A DNA stretch of 23,645 nt from an uncultured Bacteroidales bacterium. Lineage in GTDB: Bacteria; Bacteroidota; Bacteroidia; Bacteroidales; Paludibacteraceae. Below are positions 13,296 to 20,467 of this stretch, piece after piece; the stretch's first letter is position 1, and every line of letters starts with the position of its first letter. The stretch is from contig CAKUYO010000031.1 of assembly GCA_934716995.1 (NCBI GenBank), positions 1 to 23,645 on the forward strand, given 5' to 3'. The notes below the pieces were generated by a model. It saw only the letters and a program-made list of their open reading frames with translations, was not told where the DNA came from and made no database searches. A program made the position numbers and the translations under genes.

Positions 13296-13327
13296 CAAAG
13301 GTACGGCTTTTTTTTGATATGTGCAAA
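13296..13327 (-). promoter_or_regulatory. Promoter of tRNA-fMet
   Basis: On the minus strand TTTG (13327-13324), 20 bases, TACCTTTG (13303-13296), then C. The gene starts 45 bases downstream, a normal distance for a processed tRNA leader. Confidence 0.85.
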
Positions 13328-13362
13328 TTTTAGGGATAAAAAATAATGTAATTCGGAATAAA

Positions 13363-13440
13363 ACATATAATTTAGCCATTAATTAGCCATTAATGTTATC
13401 CCTGTGAATTAATGGTTTAATTATATGGTCAATTATATGT
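13363..13440. terminator. Long AT-rich imperfect inverted repeat after the LD-carboxypeptidase gene
   Basis: ACATATAATT (13363-13372) pairs with AATTATATGT (13431-13440). An inner stem pairs CCATTAAT (13387-13394) with ATTAATGG (13408-13415), and TTAGCCATTAA is directly repeated inside. It lies about 28 bases beyond the LD-carboxypeptidase stop and so probably ends that minus-strand operon, although the stem is almost all A-T. Confidence 0.5.
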
Positions 13441-13467
13441 TTCCAAAAAGGAATTAATGTCCAATCG

Positions 13468-14385
13468 TTATGTCTCTTGTTGCGGCAAAGCGGTTGCCAG
13501 AACGGCTCCGTCCGCCTGTACGTCGAGGATGCATCTGCCTCCGAACCAAAGCGGGTAGTTGCAATCGCCATGTCCGGCAGGAAAACCGAACAGGACAGGG
13601 AAATTGTAGTCCTCGACCGCCTCGCGGACAGTCTGCATTACGGAGCAGCCCATAGCGGGGTCGTCGTAGCAGTCGGTGAATTGCCCTACCACCAGTCCGC
13701 CAATGCGGTCGAATACGCTCGACAGGCGCAGGTTGTTCATCATACGGTCGATGTGATAATGTCGCTCGGCGATGTCTTCGATAAACAGCACGGGTTTGTC
13801 CTCCCGTTCCGCCGGCAGCACCGTCAGTCCGCAGGGGGTTCCCTGTAAGCCGTAGAGGACGCTCAAGTTGCCGCCGATGAGGGTGGAACGTATTTTTCCT
13901 ATGCGGTTGAGCGGGTGGGGCGGCAGGCTGTAAGCCGGTGCATCGCCCGCTTGCGCGGGCTGCAGGGTGCGGCGCAGCAGTTGCATAGAAGCACAATCTG
14001 TCTCCCACGTGGCTATATGTTTGCACATCGGGGCGTGGAGCGTGGGCATATTTTGCTGAAACGCCAATGCGTGCAGACAGGTGATGTCGGAGAAACCGAT
14101 AACAGGTTTGCTTACCACCCCCACACGGTCGATGATCCGTTGCAAGCCGTATCCTCCGCGCGAACAGAGCACCATATCCACTGACGGGTCCTGCATTGCT
14201 TCGTGCAGGTCGGCAAGACGTTCCTCGTCCGTCCCGGCAAAGCGTCCCGCCTTGCTGCGGGCATAGTGTCCTTCCGACACCGCAAAGCCCCACTCGCGCA
14301 GGCGTGCGCGCGCGTCATCTATATAGGTGGGTTCTATCGCCCCCGACGGGGAGACGATACGTATATGAGGCCGGTTGTCAAGCAT
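13468..14385 (-). CDS. LD-carboxypeptidase, peptidase family S66
   Basis: 305 aa, the usual length. These enzymes remove the terminal D-Ala from the L-Lys/meso-DAP position of tetrapeptides during peptidoglycan recycling. The family triad is visible: nucleophile S99 in IGFSDITCLH, E203 in VLFIEDIAE and H272 in FPAGHGDCNYP. Other family marks are RIVSPSGAI at the start and CSRGGYGLQRI (74-84). There is no signal peptide, so it acts in the cytosol. It overlaps the SDR gene by 8 bases and is last in a three-gene operon. MccF-type immunity proteins share the fold, but no microcin genes are nearby, so recycling is favoured. Confidence 0.93.
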   Translation of the reverse strand: MLDNRPHIRIVSPSGAIEPTYIDDARARLREWGFAVSEGHYARSKAGRFAGTDEERLADLHEAMQDPSVDMVLCSRGGYGLQRIIDRVGVVSKPVIGFSDITCLHALAFQQNMPTLHAPMCKHIATWETDCASMQLLRRTLQPAQAGDAPAYSLPPHPLNRIGKIRSTLIGGNLSVLYGLQGTPCGLTVLPAEREDKPVLFIEDIAERHYHIDRMMNNLRLSSVFDRIGGLVVGQFTDCYDDPAMGCSVMQTVREAVEDYNFPVLFGFPAGHGDCNYPLWFGGRCILDVQADGAVLATALPQQET

Positions 14386-15160
14386 ACATTTTTCCGATTA
14401 TCCAATTGACTAATCGTTTGGGCAGCAGCCAGTTCAGCACAAAGAAGAAACGGTACAACGCCCCGCCGGTGTATTGCGGGCGCGGGCAGCGGCACGTGGC
14501 GATACGGTAGAAATCGCGTGCCATCGCCTCGGGCGGCATACCCGTGCGCTCGTCTTTCTCCATTGACCGTACGGCTGAATGGATATGCGGATAGACCGCA
14601 GCCCCCTCTTCGCTTTTCTCCCGCGCGGCGGTGAAACCCGTGGACACATCGCCCGGCATCAGTACGCTCACCGAGATACCGTATGCCCGCACCTCGTTTT
14701 GCAATGCCAACGCCAAAGCGTTGATTGCCGCCTTGCAGGCGGAATAGAAACTCTGGTAGGGAATACTCAGCACGGCGGCTACACTGCCGGTGAAGATGAT
14801 CCGTCCGCTGCGTTGTTTGCGCAGTGTCGGCAACACTGCCTGTACCACTGACACCGCTCCGAAGAAATTGACATCGAACTGCTTTTTGGCATCAGCCATA
14901 GCGGTGAACTCCACCGCACCCGAGATGCCGAAACCTGCATTGGCGATCAGCACATCAATGTGGTCGGTCTGCCGCAGCACTTCGGCGACGGCGTTGCGCA
15001 CGCTCGTTTCGTCGCATACATCGCACGGGATATGGGTGATATGGGATTCGCTCTGCCCGTGGCGGCTCAGTTCGAACACCTGCCAGCCGCGCTCGGCAAA
15101 AAGCAGGCATGTAGCCCGTCCGATTCCCGACGAACCGCCTGTAAGTACTAATGTTTTCAT
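14378..15160 (-). CDS. SDR family NAD(P)-dependent oxidoreductase
   Basis: 260 aa classical short-chain dehydrogenase. Cofactor motif TGGSSGIG is at 7-14, CDV near 46-48, NAG at 74-76, active-site N98, S126, and YSACK with Y139 and K143. S32-R33 after the second strand (ELSRHG) suggests a preference for NADP. The C-terminal third (about 195-260) carries a hydrophobic stretch (YRFFFVLNWLLPKRLVNWII), seen in SDRs that act on lipids at the membrane. The start shares an ATGA overlap with the endonuclease gene and the end overlaps the LD-carboxypeptidase gene. Substrate unknown; a lipid or retinol-type group is only a guess from the C-terminal helix. Confidence 0.9.
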   Translation of the reverse strand: MKTLVLTGGSSGIGRATCLLFAERGWQVFELSRHGQSESHITHIPCDVCDETSVRNAVAEVLRQTDHIDVLIANAGFGISGAVEFTAMADAKKQFDVNFFGAVSVVQAVLPTLRKQRSGRIIFTGSVAAVLSIPYQSFYSACKAAINALALALQNEVRAYGISVSVLMPGDVSTGFTAAREKSEEGAAVYPHIHSAVRSMEKDERTGMPPEAMARDFYRIATCRCPRPQYTGGALYRFFFVLNWLLPKRLVNWIIGKMYA

Positions 15161-16221
15161 AAAGCGATAGGGTTGCCTAACAGGTTATACCATACGCCGT
15201 CCCGCTCGATGATGATCACACCGTTGCGCAGCACTTTGCGGGCGGGAACGCTCTGTTCTTCCGCAGCCTCTATGCCGGTCTCAGTCTCGCACGGGCAGCC
15301 CGATTTCCTGTCTGCGGGCAGGTCGAGATAATCGGCATCGTAGGTATTCTTCAGGTCGGCGAGTACTACGCTCTGCCCCTTGCGGTTGCCCCATATATAC
15401 TCCGCCAGGCAGGGATATTCGATAAACGGATTGCGGTTGTGCTGAAAGCTGCTCACCGCATCCATACGCTTCAGTTCCTTCTTGCTCACGGGATCCTGGC
15501 GGTGCCATTGGAGCAGTACCTTTATCTCCCATGGCTGGAACTCAAGGTAATTGTCGTTCTGCATGGCAAAGCGCGACCCTACATCCTTGTTGTCCAACCG
15601 CCAACCGCTGTATTTGCTGCATACGGCGTCGGGATTGCCGTTGATGTCGCGCCCGTAGCAGGTAGCCATATAGAAATAGGCGCGGGCGAAATCGCCCTTG
15701 TACTCGTCTTTGGGTTCAAAGACCCAGAAATCCGTTTTCAGGGAGTCGTGGTATATCTTGCCTACCCGCAGCGACCCTGTACCCGACTTGATATTCTTGG
15801 TAGGAACGCCTAACGGATAATTGCTGCGCGAGGAGTTGGCTTGCGAGTTGGACGGATTGAGGTGGTAACAGTCTTTGTAGGCGTCGTTCTCCGCACCGCC
15901 CCACCACGACTTGGCAAACGAGTGCTCTATGTTGCAGCCGCTTGCAACATCTCCAGGGGTGTCGAGTTTCTTCCAATCATCGCAGTACATATCCTCGCAG
16001 TAGCCGTTTTCATCGCGGTCGGCATAGTAGAATACCTCCCATGTACGTCCCTTTCCGCTGCCATACGGAATGACTGTGTGCTTGCGGATAATGGTTTTGA
16101 GGGTGGTTTTTAGTTCGGCATCGTGTGTACCGTCGATGCGGTCGTAGTAGCCTGCAGGCATTGTCTCTGCGAATAGCAGGAGCGGCAGGAGGCTGAAAAG
16201 GAATAAACCGGTTTTCTTCAT
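15157..16221 (-). CDS. Secreted endonuclease I (EndA/NucM family)
   Basis: 354 aa from ATG 16221. The frame runs on upstream to 16377, but that part lies inside tRNA-Met and before the promoter, so it is not used. A signal peptide (MKKTGLFLFSLLPLLLFA) is followed by the His-Me-finger nuclease core: CNIEHSFAKSWWGG with catalytic H100, then AYKDCYHLNPSNSQANSSRS, where Asn residues bind the metal, and YFYMATCYGRD. Extra Cys suggest disulphides and function outside the cytosol. The C terminus ends in VIIIERDGVWYNLLGNPI, a short module found at the end of many secreted Bacteroidales proteins, where it may aid export. It is first in the operon with SDR and LD-carboxypeptidase genes. Likely a nutrient-scavenging nuclease. 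Confidence 0.92.
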   Translation of the reverse strand: MKKTGLFLFSLLPLLLFAETMPAGYYDRIDGTHDAELKTTLKTIIRKHTVIPYGSGKGRTWEVFYYADRDENGYCEDMYCDDWKKLDTPGDVASGCNIEHSFAKSWWGGAENDAYKDCYHLNPSNSQANSSRSNYPLGVPTKNIKSGTGSLRVGKIYHDSLKTDFWVFEPKDEYKGDFARAYFYMATCYGRDINGNPDAVCSKYSGWRLDNKDVGSRFAMQNDNYLEFQPWEIKVLLQWHRQDPVSKKELKRMDAVSSFQHNRNPFIEYPCLAEYIWGNRKGQSVVLADLKNTYDADYLDLPADRKSGCPCETETGIEAAEEQSVPARKVLRNGVIIIERDGVWYNLLGNPIAL

Positions 16222-16250
16222 ATAAATATATAATAGGTCAGATAGGATTG

Positions 16251-16282
16251 CAAAGATACTGCAAAATCGGCAATACCGCAAA
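16251..16282 (-). promoter_or_regulatory. Promoter of the endonuclease I-SDR-LD-carboxypeptidase operon
   Basis: On the minus strand TTTG (16282-16279), 20 bases, TATCTTTG (16258-16251), then C. The expected start near 16244 leaves a leader of only about 23 bases before ATG 16221, and this decides the start codon. Confidence 0.85.
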
Positions 16283-16297
16283 TAATATGCATACAAA

Positions 16298-16326
16298 AAA
16301 CGCCTGATACATTGTATCAAGCGTTT
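16298..16326 (-). terminator. Terminator of tRNA-Met
   Basis: AAACGC (16298-16303) and TGATAC (16305-16310) pair with GTATCA (16314-16319) and GCGTTT (16321-16326) around an ATT loop, with a single C/A mismatch. On the minus strand GCGTTTTTTG follows. It lies 6 bases after the tRNA and just upstream of the endonuclease promoter. Confidence 0.8.
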
Positions 16327-16331
16327 CCGTG

Positions 16332-16405
16332 TAGCGGGACCCGGGATTGAACCGGGGACCTCATGATTATGAATCATGCGCTCTAACCAGCTGAGCTATC
16401 CCGCC
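16332..16405 (-). tRNA. tRNA with anticodon CAT, probably elongator tRNA-Met
   Basis: The minus strand gives acceptor GGCGGGA, D arm AGCTCAGCTGGTTAGAGC, anticodon stem-loop CATGATTCATAATCATG (loop TTCATAA), T arm CCCGG-TTCAATC-CCGGG and acceptor return TCCCGCT with A discriminator. Position 1 is paired (G-U), so it is not an initiator. A CAT tRNA can also be tRNA-Ile2 after lysidine modification; the A-T-rich anticodon stem is more like elongator Met. No encoded CCA. Confidence 0.88.
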
Positions 16406-16464
16406 ATCCGCCGTAGCGGAATCAACATATGTACACCATTACTACTTTCTCACGAAAGCGGGTG

Positions 16465-16496
16465 CAAAGATACAACAAAAATTTGACATAGCCAAA
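16465..16496 (-). promoter_or_regulatory. Promoter of tRNA-Met
   Basis: On the minus strand TTTG (16496-16493), 20 bases, TATCTTTG (16472-16465), then C. The tRNA begins 60 bases downstream. A small GC-rich CCGC-CGTA-GCGG hairpin lies in the leader near 16409-16420. Confidence 0.85.
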
Positions 16497-16612
16497 AATA
16501 AGGCACGTTTTTTGTGTTTTTGTGTATAATTCCCAACCTAACCTAAGGGTAAGGACAGGGAAACCATAGGGGAAATATACAAACAATGCATTGTATTTGT
16601 ATATGGAAAAGT

Positions 16613-16680
16613 CGGGTGGATGTCCGGTGGATGACGGGTGGATAGGCTCTTCTTATTATGCATTATGCATTGTACATTAT
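16613..16680. repeat. Composite dispersed repeat upstream of gpmI
   Basis: Bases 16613-16645 match the prophage module 3221-3253 at 32 of 33 positions (three GTGGAT units). They are followed by GCATTATGCATT-type decamers (16651-16680). It lies just upstream of the gpmI -33 box. Apart from the divergent promoters, this is the main content of the roughly 450-base gap between tRNA-Met and gpmI. Confidence 0.85.
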
Positions 16681-16690
16681 GTATTTTCTT

Positions 16691-16722
16691 TTTGCATAAT
16701 TGCCAAAAAAACGGTACTTTTG
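16691..16722 (+). promoter_or_regulatory. Promoter of gpmI
   Basis: TTTG at 16691-16694, 20 bases, TACTTTTG at 16715-16722, then C. Expected start is near 16729, so gpmI has a long leader of about 130 bases. Confidence 0.85.
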
Positions 16723-16728
16723 CAGCAG

Positions 16729-16858
16729 TTATTTTCTTAACGCCGTAGGCGGTAAGATTTAAGGCAATTTATGGATGTAAAGGATAACGATTTATTTGGA
16801 TTTCTTGCCGCTTGCGGCAAAGGAGGTTCTTTACAACGATAATTAAATACATACAAAT
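16729..16858 (+). promoter_or_regulatory. Structured gpmI leader with a possible 23-aa upstream frame
   Basis: The leader has a perfect hairpin TTGCCGC-TT-GCGGCAA (16805-16820) followed at once by AGGAGG, and a smaller CGCCGTAGGCG element near 16741. ATG 16771 opens a 23-codon frame (MDVKDNDLFGFLAACGKGG...) ending at TAA 16840-16842, 16 bases before the gpmI ATG. The hairpin plus AGGAG (16801-16825) recurs once, inverted, at 23598-23622. No named riboswitch is recognised. Confidence 0.4.
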
Positions 16859-18388
16859 ATGAGTAAAGCATTACTGATGATTCTCGACGGCTGGGGAATC
16901 GGAGACCACACCAAAGCCGATGTTATTTATTCCACCCCCACGCCCCATTGGGACGCCCTGCTGGCGAAATATCCGCACAGCCAACTGCAAGCCAGTGGCG
17001 AGAACGTAGGTCTGCCCGACGGACAGATGGGCAACTCCGAAGTAGGGCACCTCAATATCGGTGCAGGGCGTGTAGTATATCAGGACCTGGTAAAGATCAA
17101 CCGTGCCTGCAAGGACGGTTCAATTATGAAAAATCCGGAAGTGATCAGTGCTTTCCAGACCGCCAAAGAGAGCGGCAGGAAACTGCACATTATGGGTCTG
17201 ACTTCCACGGGCGGCGTCCACTCGTCGTTCGACCACCTCTTCTATCTCACCAAGATCGCCAAAGAGTACGGGCTCGACGGGCGCACGTTTGTCCACTGCT
17301 TTATGGACGGGCGTGATACCGACCCCAAGTCGGGACTCGGCTTTATCGACCAACTCCAGGCACACCTTGCCGAGACTTGCGGCGAGATTGCCTCTATCCA
17401 GGGGCGTTTCTACGCCATGGACCGTGACAAACGATGGGAGCGTATACGTGTGGCGTACGACTGCCTTGTCAACGGTATCGGACACGAGAGTGAAGATATG
17501 CACGCTGCCGTACAGGAGAGTTACAACGAGGGGGTTACGGACGAGTTTATCAAACCGATCGTACACGTGCGCAACGGCAAACCGCTGGCAACCATTGAGG
17601 AAGGCGATGTGGTGATTTTCTTCAACTACCGCAACGACCGCGCCAAAGAGATTACTGTCGTTCTCACCCAGCAGGATATGCCCGAGCAGGGTATGCATAC
17701 CATTCCGAACCTGCACTACTACTGCATGACCCCTTACGACTCGTCGTTCAAGGGTTTGCATGTGCTGTTCCCCAAAGAGAACGTGCACAACACGTTGGGC
17801 GAGATTGTATCCAAAGCGGGTATGAAGCAGTTGCGTATTGCCGAAACCGAGAAGTTCGCCCACGTGACGTTCTTCTTCAACGGCGGCCGCGAGTCGGAGT
17901 ATCCGGGCGAGGAGCGTATCCTTATCCCGAGTCCGAAAGTGGCTACCTACGACCTCAAACCCGAGATGTCGGCACCCGAGGTTACGACCGCGCTCTGCAA
18001 CGCCCTTGATACCAGGAAATACGACTATATCACCCTCAACTTCGCCAACGGCGACATGGTAGGGCATACGGGTGTTTATGCGGCTGTGCAGAAAGCCGTT
18101 GAGACCATCGATACTTGTGTGGACAAGGTGGTTACCGCTGCGCTGAAAAACGACTACGAGATCATCATCATTGCCGACCATGGAAACTGCGACCACGAGA
18201 TCAACGCCGACGGTACACCCAATACCGCCCATTCGCTCAACCCCGTGCCGTTTGTCTATGTAAGCAACAATCACGTGAATGCCCGCGTGGAGAATGGTAT
18301 TCTCGCCGATGTCGCCCCGTCGCTCTGCCACATTCTCGGTTTGCAACAACCTGCCGAGATGACCGGTCATAACCTGATCAACGACTAA
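16859..18388 (+). CDS. gpmI: 2,3-bisphosphoglycerate-independent phosphoglycerate mutase
   Basis: 509 aa, the normal length. It interconverts 3- and 2-phosphoglycerate in lower glycolysis and gluconeogenesis, using two Mn ions and a phospho-serine. Visible marks are metal ligand D10 in LMILDGWGIGDH, catalytic S60 in GLPDGQMGNSEVGH, FVHCFMDGRDTDPKSG, FYAMDRDKRWER, FFNYRNDRAKE, and the second metal site IIADHGNCDHEINADGTPNT near the C terminus. The enzyme is cytosolic. It is transcribed alone behind a perfect promoter with a long leader, and ends in two successive hairpins. The long minus-strand frame across this gene is a codon-bias shadow. Confidence 0.97.
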   Translation: MSKALLMILDGWGIGDHTKADVIYSTPTPHWDALLAKYPHSQLQASGENVGLPDGQMGNSEVGHLNIGAGRVVYQDLVKINRACKDGSIMKNPEVISAFQTAKESGRKLHIMGLTSTGGVHSSFDHLFYLTKIAKEYGLDGRTFVHCFMDGRDTDPKSGLGFIDQLQAHLAETCGEIASIQGRFYAMDRDKRWERIRVAYDCLVNGIGHESEDMHAAVQESYNEGVTDEFIKPIVHVRNGKPLATIEEGDVVIFFNYRNDRAKEITVVLTQQDMPEQGMHTIPNLHYYCMTPYDSSFKGLHVLFPKENVHNTLGEIVSKAGMKQLRIAETEKFAHVTFFFNGGRESEYPGEERILIPSPKVATYDLKPEMSAPEVTTALCNALDTRKYDYITLNFANGDMVGHTGVYAAVQKAVETIDTCVDKVVTAALKNDYEIIIIADHGNCDHEINADGTPNTAHSLNPVPFVYVSNNHVNARVENGILADVAPSLCHILGLQQPAEMTGHNLIND

Positions 18389-18415
18389 GGTCTCAGAAAC
18401 CTTGCTTCCAATCTT

Positions 18416-18457
18416 AATGCCACCCGGCTGACCTGCAAAGGTCAGCCGGGTGGCATT
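18416..18457. terminator. 18-bp perfect hairpin after gpmI
   Basis: AATGCCACCCGGCTGACC (18416-18433) pairs without mismatch with 18440-18457 around the loop TGCAAA. It is very GC-rich but has no T-run on either side, so it may stop transcription poorly alone and instead protect the mRNA 3' end. A second hairpin with T-run follows. Confidence 0.7.
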
Positions 18458-18477
18458 GTATCGTATCAACCACGTAC

Positions 18478-18513
18478 AAAAATGTTGCATCCGCTTGGTA
18501 TTGCAACATTTTT
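18478..18513. terminator. gpmI terminator, repeated hairpin copy 1
   Basis: AAAAATGTTGCA (18478-18489) pairs with TGCAACATTTTT (18502-18513), giving T-runs on both strands. The outer 12 bases and the preceding GTAC are shared with 21832-21867, so this is a dispersed terminator sequence. Confidence 0.8.
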
Positions 18514-18559
18514 GGCGCACTTTGAGAGCATAATCACCCCGAAAGTCGGAAATAAGTTG

Positions 18560-18682
18560 TACTTTTGCCGTGTATTTAGTTAGTTAAAAGTATTGGATGT
18601 TGAAAAGATTGCATTAATTAGGTTTTGATTTTGGTATTGGTCTAAGGCAGGAATATCTTCATGAGAAGTATTCCCGCTTTTT
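18560..18682 (+). ncRNA. Candidate small RNA between gpmI and the AraC-type regulator
   Basis: A -7 box TACTTTTG (18560-18567, followed by C) predicts transcription from about 18574. A hairpin GGAATA-T-CTTC-ATGA-GAAG-TATTCC (18650-18674) with CGCTTTTT ends the unit near 18682, about 110 nt. No TTTG lies 20 bases upstream, which weakens the promoter. Only a 6-codon frame (MLKRLH, 18597-18617) is present. The regulator gene has its own promoter beyond the terminator, so this unit is separate. It could be a small RNA or an attenuated leader. Confidence 0.4.
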
Positions 18683-18752
18683 ATGTATTTGTTATCAAAG
18701 GTTTACGGTAGGTGCCGGAAATTAAAAAGTATATGCCAAGCGGTCATTTTTA

Positions 18753-18784
18753 TTTGGCGGTATGCCGAAAAAGGCGTATCTTTG
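18753..18784 (+). promoter_or_regulatory. Promoter of the sugar-binding/AraC regulator
   Basis: TTTG at 18753-18756, 20 bases, TATCTTTG at 18777-18784, then C. Start is expected near 18791, about 34 bases before the ATG. GCCAA and TTGGC half-sites at 18735-18758 flank the -33 box and could be an operator, though this is weak. Confidence 0.85.
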
Positions 18785-18824
18785 CGCCGATTTATACTAT
18801 GAATAATACTATTTTTGTTGCAAT

Positions 18825-20429
18825 ATGATGAAACTATTTTGCAATAGGTCGGTACGAAAACATATCTTATATGGTGTGCTGTTTGTTGCAGGAACGGTTG
18901 CTGCCGCTATATTCTGTGGTTGCAGCCGGCATAAAGCCGAGACGTTTGTTGTGGGTGTGAGCATCGATTTCGATGACGTGTGGCACAACAAGATGCTTGA
19001 CGAAATAGAGCAGGAGGCGGTGTTGCACCCCGAGGTTCGTCTGCGTATAAGCAATGCCTGCGGAGACTATGCGTTGCAGGGAGAGCAGATAAAGACATTG
19101 GTTGACAAGGGCGCAGACCTGCTCATCATCGGTACGGGCGACCCTGCGTATGTGGCGGGAGCGCTGGATTATGCCGCCGAACAGGGTGTACCGGTGGTAA
19201 TCAATTCGCACAATCCCAAGGTGGACACTTATACGGCGTATGTCGGTACGGACAACCGTGCGGCAGGGCGTATGATGGGCGAGTATCTGGAGGAGCACGC
19301 CCGCAAGGCAGGCTGTACGGCGGGACACCCGCTGCGGGCGATAGAGGTGGTCGGTACCATGGGTTCGCCCGCTGTGGACGAGCGGTACAACGGTCTGCAC
19401 ACCTATATACAGAACCATCCCGAGGTGGAGATTGCCGCCGTGGCGAAATGTGTATGGCAGTATGATGAAGCCCGGCGGCAGGTGGACTCGCTGCTGCACA
19501 GTCTGCCGGATATAGATGTGATCGTGGCGCAAAGCGATATTATGGCGTTTGGCGCATACGACGCGGGTAAGTCCTGTTTCCCCGACCGGAATTTTCATAT
19601 ATTGGGTGTGGATGCCTTGAGCGGACAGGGAAGCGGGGTAGAGGCGATACTGGAAGGCAAGATAGAGGCCTCGATTACCAACGTGAGCCGCGGCGATCTG
19701 CTGGTGCAGACGGCGTGCGACATATTGCACGGCAAACCCTATACGCGTGACGTGTTCCTGCAGCCTGTACTGGTTGACCAGTCCTCCAAGCGGCTGATGA
19801 TGCGTATGTCGGAGGAAATCAACAACGAGGGCAAGGTCATCAAGACGATGCAGATGCGTATGGACGGTCTGTGGGGCGAGGCGGATATGCTGAAAAATAC
19901 CAATCTGGTGCTTACTTGCTGCCTTGTGCTGCTGGCGTTGCTGACGGGAGTGGTGGTGATGATGTTCCGTTACCGCCTGCGGGTGCACAAGGAACGCACC
20001 GAGAATGCGGTGGCACTGGCAAAGCAGCAACAGCAGTTGGATAAGATCTCAGCCGAACTGAGCCGGGTACAAGCCGTGCAGAGCAGGAATGAAAAGTTTA
20101 TGGAGCACCTGCAAGAACTGATTGACAAACATCTGAACAATCCCGACTTTTCCATAGAGATGCTGAGCAGCGAGTTGGGTATAAGCCGTGCGCAGTTGTT
20201 CCGCAAGGTAAAAGCAATGACGGGTGTAACGCCGGTGGATCTGCTACGCCAGATACGTCTGCAGAAAGCCAAACAGATGTTGCGCCAGACCGATTTGTCG
20301 GTCTCGGAGATCGCCTATTCGGTAGGATTCACTTCTTCGTCCTACTTCGCCAAGTGCTACAAAGACTTCTTCGGCATCGCTCCCAAAGACAACCGTGGAC
20401 AAAGCGAGGAAGACATAAATCAACAGTAA
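18825..20429 (+). CDS. Membrane-spanning regulator: periplasmic sugar-binding domain fused to AraC DNA-binding domain
   Basis: 534 aa. Residues 12-30 form an N-terminal signal/anchor; FCGCS at 30-34 weakly resembles a lipobox. A type-1 periplasmic-binding-protein domain follows (about 41-320: FVVGVSIDFDDVWHNKM, LLIIGTGDPAYVAGALDYAA, YVGTDNRAAGRMMGEYL, VIVAQSDIMAFGAYDAG, ILGVDALSGQGSG). Then come a membrane helix (about 358-381), a cytosolic coiled coil (388-428) and an AraC-type double helix-turn-helix (about 432-524: MLSSELGISRAQLFRKVKAM, SEIAYSVGFTSSSYFAKCYK). No histidine kinase, ATPase or receiver domain lies between, unlike the hybrid two-component sensors typical of Bacteroidota. A periplasmic sugar signal would thus pass straight to DNA-bound dimers. 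No SusCD or glycosidase genes are adjacent, so its target is not evident. Confidence 0.9.
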   Translation: MMKLFCNRSVRKHILYGVLFVAGTVAAAIFCGCSRHKAETFVVGVSIDFDDVWHNKMLDEIEQEAVLHPEVRLRISNACGDYALQGEQIKTLVDKGADLLIIGTGDPAYVAGALDYAAEQGVPVVINSHNPKVDTYTAYVGTDNRAAGRMMGEYLEEHARKAGCTAGHPLRAIEVVGTMGSPAVDERYNGLHTYIQNHPEVEIAAVAKCVWQYDEARRQVDSLLHSLPDIDVIVAQSDIMAFGAYDAGKSCFPDRNFHILGVDALSGQGSGVEAILEGKIEASITNVSRGDLLVQTACDILHGKPYTRDVFLQPVLVDQSSKRLMMRMSEEINNEGKVIKTMQMRMDGLWGEADMLKNTNLVLTCCLVLLALLTGVVVMMFRYRLRVHKERTENAVALAKQQQQLDKISAELSRVQAVQSRNEKFMEHLQELIDKHLNNPDFSIEMLSSELGISRAQLFRKVKAMTGVTPVDLLRQIRLQKAKQMLRQTDLSVSEIAYSVGFTSSSYFAKCYKDFFGIAPKDNRGQSEEDINQQ

Positions 20430-20432
20430 GAA

Positions 20433-20464
20433 TTTGCATAAGTGATTTATTTGCAGTATCTTTG
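20433..20464 (+). promoter_or_regulatory. Promoter of the DUF4143 ATPase gene
   Basis: TTTG at 20433-20436, 20 bases, TATCTTTG at 20457-20464, then C. It begins 3 bases after the stop of the regulator gene. Predicted start (near 20471) falls inside the first of two palindromes. Confidence 0.85.
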
Positions 20465-20467
20465 CAG

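Noticed and set aside
13076..13333. Plus-strand frame across the tRNA-fMet region
   Set aside because: It overlaps a complete tRNA, its terminator and its promoter on the other strand; no family similarity.
13468..14385. MccF-type microcin C immunity protein instead of LD-carboxypeptidase
   Set aside because: The fold is shared, but there are no microcin genes nearby and an operon with housekeeping-type enzymes favours peptidoglycan recycling.
16222..16377. N-terminal extension of endonuclease I to 16377
   Set aside because: It would be encoded by the tRNA-Met gene and lies upstream of the operon promoter; ATG 16221 gives a proper signal peptide.
17120..18520. Long minus-strand frame (466 aa) across gpmI
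   Set aside because: gpmI is unmistakable on the plus strand with catalytic motifs; the antisense frame is a codon-bias shadow with no recognisable domain, and it would read through both hairpins after gpmI.
18867..20030. Minus-strand 387-aa frame opposite the AraC-type regulator
   Set aside because: Rich in His, Gln and Arg, with no motif; it is the shadow of a well-defined regulator.
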